The position numbers were made by a program, and so were the translations under genes. Shown here in pieces: positions 61,227 through 64,000 of a stretch of DNA of 64,000 nt. This DNA comes from Pseudoflavonifractor_A sp022772585 (lineage in GTDB: Bacteria > Bacillota > Clostridia > Oscillospirales > Oscillospiraceae). The stretch lies in NCBI RefSeq assembly GCF_052065415.1, contig NZ_JBQHUB010000002.1, forward strand, positions 62,001-126,000, in the 5' to 3' direction. Each line of letters opens with the position of its first letter. Within the stretch, counting starts at the first letter, position 1. The notes beneath the pieces are model-generated. The model made no database searches and was not told the DNA's origin. It saw only the letters and a list, made by a program, of their open reading frames with translations.

Positions 61227-61249
61227 GGTAAATCCTATAAGGATTTACC
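61227..61249 (-). terminator. Terminator of cassette C
   Basis: 9-bp perfect stem (61227-61235 with 61241-61249), 5-base loop, followed on the minus strand by TTTTTTCTT. Immediately downstream of box C. Confidence 0.88.
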
Positions 61250-61251
61250 CT

Positions 61252-61277
61252 TGGTCGGAGTGTAATTATAGGATCTG
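61252..61277 (-). repeat. Cassette box, copy C
   Basis: 26 bases identical to copy A; core 61257-61272. It is the box nearest to the tRNA-Pro. Confidence 0.7.
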
Positions 61278-61297
61278 AGCTTTCCGGTCACAGCTCA

Positions 61298-61332
61298 CCA
61301 AATCGAAGCCCAACGAAATGGGTTCGATTTGG
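61298..61332. other. Structured non-coding segment between tRNA terminator and box C
   Basis: Long hairpin: outer 10-bp arms 61298-61307 with 61323-61332 and inner GCCCA/TGGG pairing. The flanking 61278-61380 contains more complementary stretches and no gene with an RBS. Confidence 0.5.
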
Positions 61333-61390
61333 AAAGGAGGAGCAACGGCGTGAGCGCGAGATGACTTTTTGATGCAACGCATAAAAAAGT

Positions 61391-61418
61391 CGCCGCAAGC
61401 GATATAAAGCTTGCGGCG
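61391..61418 (-). terminator. Terminator of tRNA-Pro
   Basis: 10-bp perfect stem (61391-61400 with 61409-61418), 8-base loop, followed on the minus strand by ACTTTTTTAT. Three bases after the tRNA CCA end. Confidence 0.92.
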
Positions 61419-61421
61419 GCG

Positions 61422-61498
61422 TGGTCCGAGTGACTGGATTCGAACCAGCGGCCTCTTGAACCCCATTCAAGCGCGATACCAAACTTCGCCACACCCGG
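61422..61498 (-). tRNA. tRNA-Pro (anticodon GGG)
   Basis: 77 bases with encoded CCA. The acceptor stem pairs CCGGGTG with CACTCGG (one G-U). The anticodon stem is CTTGA/TCAAG around the loop ATGGGGT, so the anticodon is GGG. The T loop is TTCGAAT. All arms fold by eye. Confidence 0.95.
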
Positions 61499-61536
61499 AT
61501 ATTCAATTTTGTCTCTCTGTCCCAGACAGCTTATAT

Positions 61537-61565
61537 AATATAACACATCCCATCTTCCTTTGCAA
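61537..61565 (-). promoter_or_regulatory. Promoter of tRNA-Pro
   Basis: Minus strand TTGCAA, 17-base spacer, TATATT, about 40 bases before the tRNA 5' end. Confidence 0.78.
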
Positions 61566-61641
61566 GTGCTTTTTCCTCTTTTTTTGCCGCACACACATTT
61601 TTATTCTGCGGCATAGGCTGGCACAAAAGGAGGAATGCCCC

Positions 61642-62031
61642 TTGACTGCAAATGGCACTATCATCACCCGCGTATTCACCTCACAAGCCCGTCTGCCTCT
61701 GGCGGGTGCGATGGTCGCATTCACTCAGGACGCCCCCGACGGCAAACGGACCCTATTGGCCCTCCGCATGACGGACACCAGCGGGATGACGGCCCCTGTG
61801 CGCATTTCCACTCCGCCGGTTATCGACGGCACCAGCCCCGGCGGCCCGACGCCCTTCGCGGTCTGTGATATCTGGGCCGAGGCGCCTGGCTACGAGCTCA
61901 GCAGCATCCGGGATGTCCAGATCTTTCCGGGTGTGGAGACCGTTCAGGATATCGAACTCATTCCCCTCCCCCAGACCCGGGCCCAGCTTCAAGACACCGA
62001 TGTCTCCTTCGTCACACCTCAGGACCTGTAG
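61642..62031 (+). CDS. SleC prodomain-like protein (transthyretin-like fold)
   Basis: 129 residues from a TTG at 61642 (AAAGGAGG 8 bases upstream). A carboxypeptidase-regulatory/TTR-like beta domain shows LAGAMVAFTQD, then SPGGPTPFAVCDIWAEAPGYE and DVQIFPGVETVQDIEL. This is the region found at the N-terminus of Clostridial spore cortex-lytic SleC, here as a separate gene. An ATG at 61635 is in another frame and not used. Stop is 13 bases before the next ATG. Confidence 0.8.
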   Translation: MTANGTIITRVFTSQARLPLAGAMVAFTQDAPDGKRTLLALRMTDTSGMTAPVRISTPPVIDGTSPGGPTPFAVCDIWAEAPGYELSSIRDVQIFPGVETVQDIELIPLPQTRAQLQDTDVSFVTPQDL

Positions 62032-62044
62032 AAAGGAGGTCCGT

Positions 62045-63175
62045 ATGCCGACTGTTGTAACGCCCTATATTCCACAGTATATCACCGTACATCTGGGACC
62101 GCCCCAGTCCAACGCGGAAAACGTCACCGTTTCTTTCCCCGACTATGTAAAAAACGTGGCCTCCAGCGAGATCTATCCCACCTGGGAACCTGCGGCCCTC
62201 CGGGCCAACATCCTGGCTATCATCTCGTTCGCCCTGAACCGGGTCTATACCGAGTATTATCCCAGCCGGGGGTATCCCTTTAACATTACCTCCAGCACCG
62301 CCTACGACCAGAAGTTTATCAATGGGCGGAACTTCTTCGAGAATGTGGAACAAATCGTGGATGAGATCTTCACCACCTATATCCGGCGGAAAGGATTTGT
62401 GGAGCCGCTGGCCGCCAAATTCTGCAATGGCACCACCGTTACCTGCGACGGACTCTCCCAATGGGGCAGCCAGGAGCTGGCCCAGCAGGGCTATAATTCC
62501 ATGGATATCCTGCGCCGCTACTACGGCGACGATATTGAGCTGGTTCCCAACACCCCCGTTATGGGCATCCAGTATTCCTATCCCGGCTATCCCCTCCGCC
62601 GGGGCAGCTCCGGTGAAAAGGTGGTCCAGCTCCAGGTCATGCTCAATCAGGTGGCCAGGGATTACCCCGCCATCCCCCGTATCCAGCCCGTGGACGGAGT
62701 CTTTGGCTCGGCCACCGAGCAGTCCGTCCGCAAATTTCAGCAGATCTTCAATCTGGCGCCGGACGGCGTGGTGGGCAATGGGACCTGGTATAAGCTGGTC
62801 TACCTCTATGTGGGTATCCGCGATCTGGCGGAGCTCATCAGTGAGGGGCAGACCTTCTATCGGATCCAGGTCCCCACGGAAGGGCAGCTTGCCATTGGAA
62901 GTCAGGGCGACAGTGTAAAGGTCATCCAGTACATGCTTCGGGTCATTGCAGAGTTTTACGACGAGGTCCCCGTCGTGGCTATCGACGGTATATATGGGAC
63001 CGGAACGCAAAACGCGGTATTGGCCTTCCAGCGGCGCGAAGGTCTGCCCCAAACCGGCGCTGTGGACGCCGCCACCTGGGACGCCCTCTCCCGGGCCTAT
63101 GAGGGCATCCGCACCACTCTGGTCTCGGACAGCCGGCTGATCCCCCTCTCCACCATTACCGGAGGCCGGTATTGA
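62045..63175 (+). CDS. SleC-like spore cortex-lytic enzyme (SpoIID-like plus PG-binding repeats)
   Basis: 376 residues. Residues about 30-175 resemble SpoIID/SleC lytic transglycosylase (WEPAALRANILAIISFALNR with the likely catalytic Glu; LSQWGSQELAQQGYNSMDIL). Two peptidoglycan-binding_1 repeats follow (about 183-255 and 275-350: LRRGSSGEKVVQLQ, IGSQGDSVKVIQYML). It would hydrolyse spore cortex peptidoglycan at germination. AAAGGAGG precedes the ATG. The cognate subtilisin-type Csp activator is not in the window. Confidence 0.85.
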   Translation: MPTVVTPYIPQYITVHLGPPQSNAENVTVSFPDYVKNVASSEIYPTWEPAALRANILAIISFALNRVYTEYYPSRGYPFNITSSTAYDQKFINGRNFFENVEQIVDEIFTTYIRRKGFVEPLAAKFCNGTTVTCDGLSQWGSQELAQQGYNSMDILRRYYGDDIELVPNTPVMGIQYSYPGYPLRRGSSGEKVVQLQVMLNQVARDYPAIPRIQPVDGVFGSATEQSVRKFQQIFNLAPDGVVGNGTWYKLVYLYVGIRDLAELISEGQTFYRIQVPTEGQLAIGSQGDSVKVIQYMLRVIAEFYDEVPVVAIDGIYGTGTQNAVLAFQRREGLPQTGAVDAATWDALSRAYEGIRTTLVSDSRLIPLSTITGGRY

Positions 63176-63192
63176 CACAAGGAGGTGAATCC

Positions 63193-63444
63193 ATGATCTT
63201 TTCTCCCATTGAGCCCGGCATGCGCAGTCACGTGTGCAGCCACGCTCAGCGCACCTTTCTGGATCTGAGCCCCTATCTGGACGGGATCGAGCCCGGCCCG
63301 GTCAACGGCCTGCACCTGGGGCCGTCGGTGCGCAACGTCCAGTGGTTCCAGCGGATGCTGGGGCAGGCGCAGAACGGCGTTCTGGACGAGGCGCTGATGC
63401 AGCGGCTCTCCGCGCTGCAGCGGCTGGTCCGGGGCAACGGCTGA
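63193..63444 (+). CDS. Small protein in the cortex-lytic operon, PG-binding-like
   Basis: 83 residues; AAGGAGG 7 bases before the ATG and 17 bases after the previous stop. The second half (GPSVRNVQWFQRMLGQAQNGVLD) resembles one helix pair of a peptidoglycan-binding_1 repeat. It may be a targeting or inhibitor subunit. No known family name. Confidence 0.7.
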   Translation: MIFSPIEPGMRSHVCSHAQRTFLDLSPYLDGIEPGPVNGLHLGPSVRNVQWFQRMLGQAQNGVLDEALMQRLSALQRLVRGNG

Positions 63445-63492
63445 CCCGGCGGACACAACACTTCACGCGCCCATGCGCTTACAGCAAAACAG

Positions 63493-63524
63493 AGCGGCGG
63501 CGCAGTCATGCGCCGCCGCTTTTT
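63493..63524. terminator. Terminator shared by the cortex-lytic operon and hisE
   Basis: 12-bp perfect GC-rich stem (63493-63504 with 63509-63520), 4-base loop, five Ts on the plus strand; the minus side has a weaker T run. Confidence 0.88.
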
Positions 63525-63527
63525 GTC

Positions 63528-63863
63528 TCAGCTCTCACGGTCCACGGTGTGGAACTGCTTCAGGTTTCCGATCTTCTGGCTCCGCCGGTCCAGCTCGTCC
63601 ATGACCGCGGTCAGCGGGATATCCTGGGCCACCATCAGCACCATCAGGTGATAAATGAGGTCGGAGATTTCCCCCACCGTCTCCTTCTCCTTGCCGTTCT
63701 TGGCGGCGATGATGGTCTCGGCGGACTCCTCCCCCACCTTTTTCAGGATCTTGTCCAGCCCCCGCTCAAAGAGGTAGCAGGTGTAGGAGCCCTCCTGAGG
63801 ATGGCTCTTCCGGTCCAGCACCACCTGGTAGAGGCTGCGCAGCGTGTCGTTGCTCATGTTCAT
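63528..63863 (-). CDS. hisE: Phosphoribosyl-ATP pyrophosphohydrolase
   Basis: Second step of histidine synthesis. The 111 residues have the MazG-like fold signature KKVGEESAETIIAAK and GEISDLIYHLMVLM with the Mg-binding Glu/Asp. The ATG at 63863 overlaps the hisI stop (ATGA); a second ATG lies two codons in. Confidence 0.95.
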   Translation of the reverse strand: MNMSNDTLRSLYQVVLDRKSHPQEGSYTCYLFERGLDKILKKVGEESAETIIAAKNGKEKETVGEISDLIYHLMVLMVAQDIPLTAVMDELDRRSQKIGNLKQFHTVDRES

Positions 63864-64000
63864 AGTTGGTCTCCCTCCAGTTCGATCTCGTTGAAAAAGC
63901 AGCTCCGGGCGCCGGTGTGGCAGGTAGGCCCCACGGGCTTGCAGAAATAGAGCAGAGTATCGGTATCACAGTCGGTCATCACCCGCTTGACATGCAGGAA
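63860..64000 (-). CDS. hisI: Phosphoribosyl-AMP cyclohydrolase, N-terminus outside window
   Basis: Only the last 46 codons are visible. They include DCDTDTLLYF and GPTCHTGARSCFFNEI, the metal-binding cysteine region of HisI. Third step of histidine synthesis; separate from hisE here but coupled to it by overlap. Confidence 0.92.
   Translation of the reverse strand, partial: FLHVKRVMTDCDTDTLLYFCKPVGPTCHTGARSCFFNEIELEGDQL

Noticed and set aside
59830..61277. Integron attC sites at the cassette boundaries
   Set aside because: The hairpins differ between copies and lack consistent GTTRRRY/RYYYAAC cores; the conserved part is the tRNA-end-like box instead.
61266..61594. Short frames over the tRNA-Pro region
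   Set aside because: They translate the tRNA and its terminator; common artefacts.
61635..61868. ATG-started frame at the front of the SleC-like operon
   Set aside because: Although the ATG sits close to the RBS, the product is unlike anything and the TTG frame encodes a conserved beta domain.
1..64000. CRISPR array or prophage
   Set aside because: No regularly spaced repeats and no cas, integrase, capsid or portal-like genes were seen.

Overview
The window looks like chromosome of a GC-rich, endospore-forming anaerobic Firmicute of the Oscillospiraceae type (Flavonifractor / Pseudoflavonifractor / Lawsonibacter-like). That placement is my inference. It rests on the Bacillus-like gene order around priA-def-fmt-rsmB-rlmN-prpC-prkC-rsgA-thiN-spoVM, an ispH-rpsA fusion, the tig-clpP-clpX-lon-engB block, many sporulation genes (spoVM, SPOCS/DUF3794, gerW, dacF, spoIVFA/FB, a split SleC-like cortex-lytic operon) and Clostridia-only families (DUF5685, DUF3343). 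Nearly all genes lie on the minus strand, so transcription runs from high to low coordinates.

Layout, low to high coordinates. 1-14.9 kb: a very long housekeeping operon (yicC, remA, gmk, rpoZ, priA, def, fmt, zinc peptidase, rsmB, rlmN, prpC, prkC, rsgA, thiN, an unlisted 55-codon membrane ORF, spoVM). It has a clear sigma-A promoter at 14854-14882 and a terminator at 795-823. The SPOCS gene beyond it has its own SigE-like promoter. 14.9-19.6 kb: cdaA-cdaR-rseC-DUF5685-dnaJ-membrane protein. 19.8-23.2 kb: a DUF3343/cysteine desulfurase pair, ispDF and carD. 23.3-34.3 kb: ispH-rpsA, plsC, cmk, a flavoprotein and an RpiR regulator; rluB and dacF; gerW, DUF2953, scpB, scpA and an M50 protease. 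34.5-35.95 kb: plus-strand genes and an AT-rich accessory patch. 35.97-43.3 kb: FAH-family protein, engB, lon, clpX, clpP, tig. 43.5-50.7 kb: phosphoesterase, thrC, dipeptidase, yraN, rnhB, rbgA, rplS, spoIVFB, spoIVFA. 50.9-59 kb: an accessory/spore-envelope stretch (small basic protein, LysM-CAP protein, DtxR-type regulator, cupin, FAD-Rieske protein, a giant multicopper-oxidase-like protein, DUF421 membrane protein). 59-61.5 kb: three AT-rich single-gene units downstream of a tRNA-Pro, separated by a repeated box plus terminator. 61.6-64 kb: a SleC-like spore germination operon, then hisE and the end of hisI.

The most notable candidate is the 1226-residue protein at 54371-58051. It is three tandem copies of a two-cupredoxin unit, and the complete set of multicopper-oxidase copper ligands survives only at the boundary between units 1 and 2. 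It is preceded by a close match to a SigK promoter, which predicts a spore-surface metal oxidase comparable in size and layout to MnxG of marine Bacillus. A short DtxR-family regulator nearby has a mixed Mn/Fe-type ligand set. Other points of interest are the tRNA-Pro cassette array, the small ORF coupled to spoVM, a probable ATT start for rbgA, a promoter-terminator leader in front of ispD, and two copies of a palindromic element in the dacF and scpA upstream regions.
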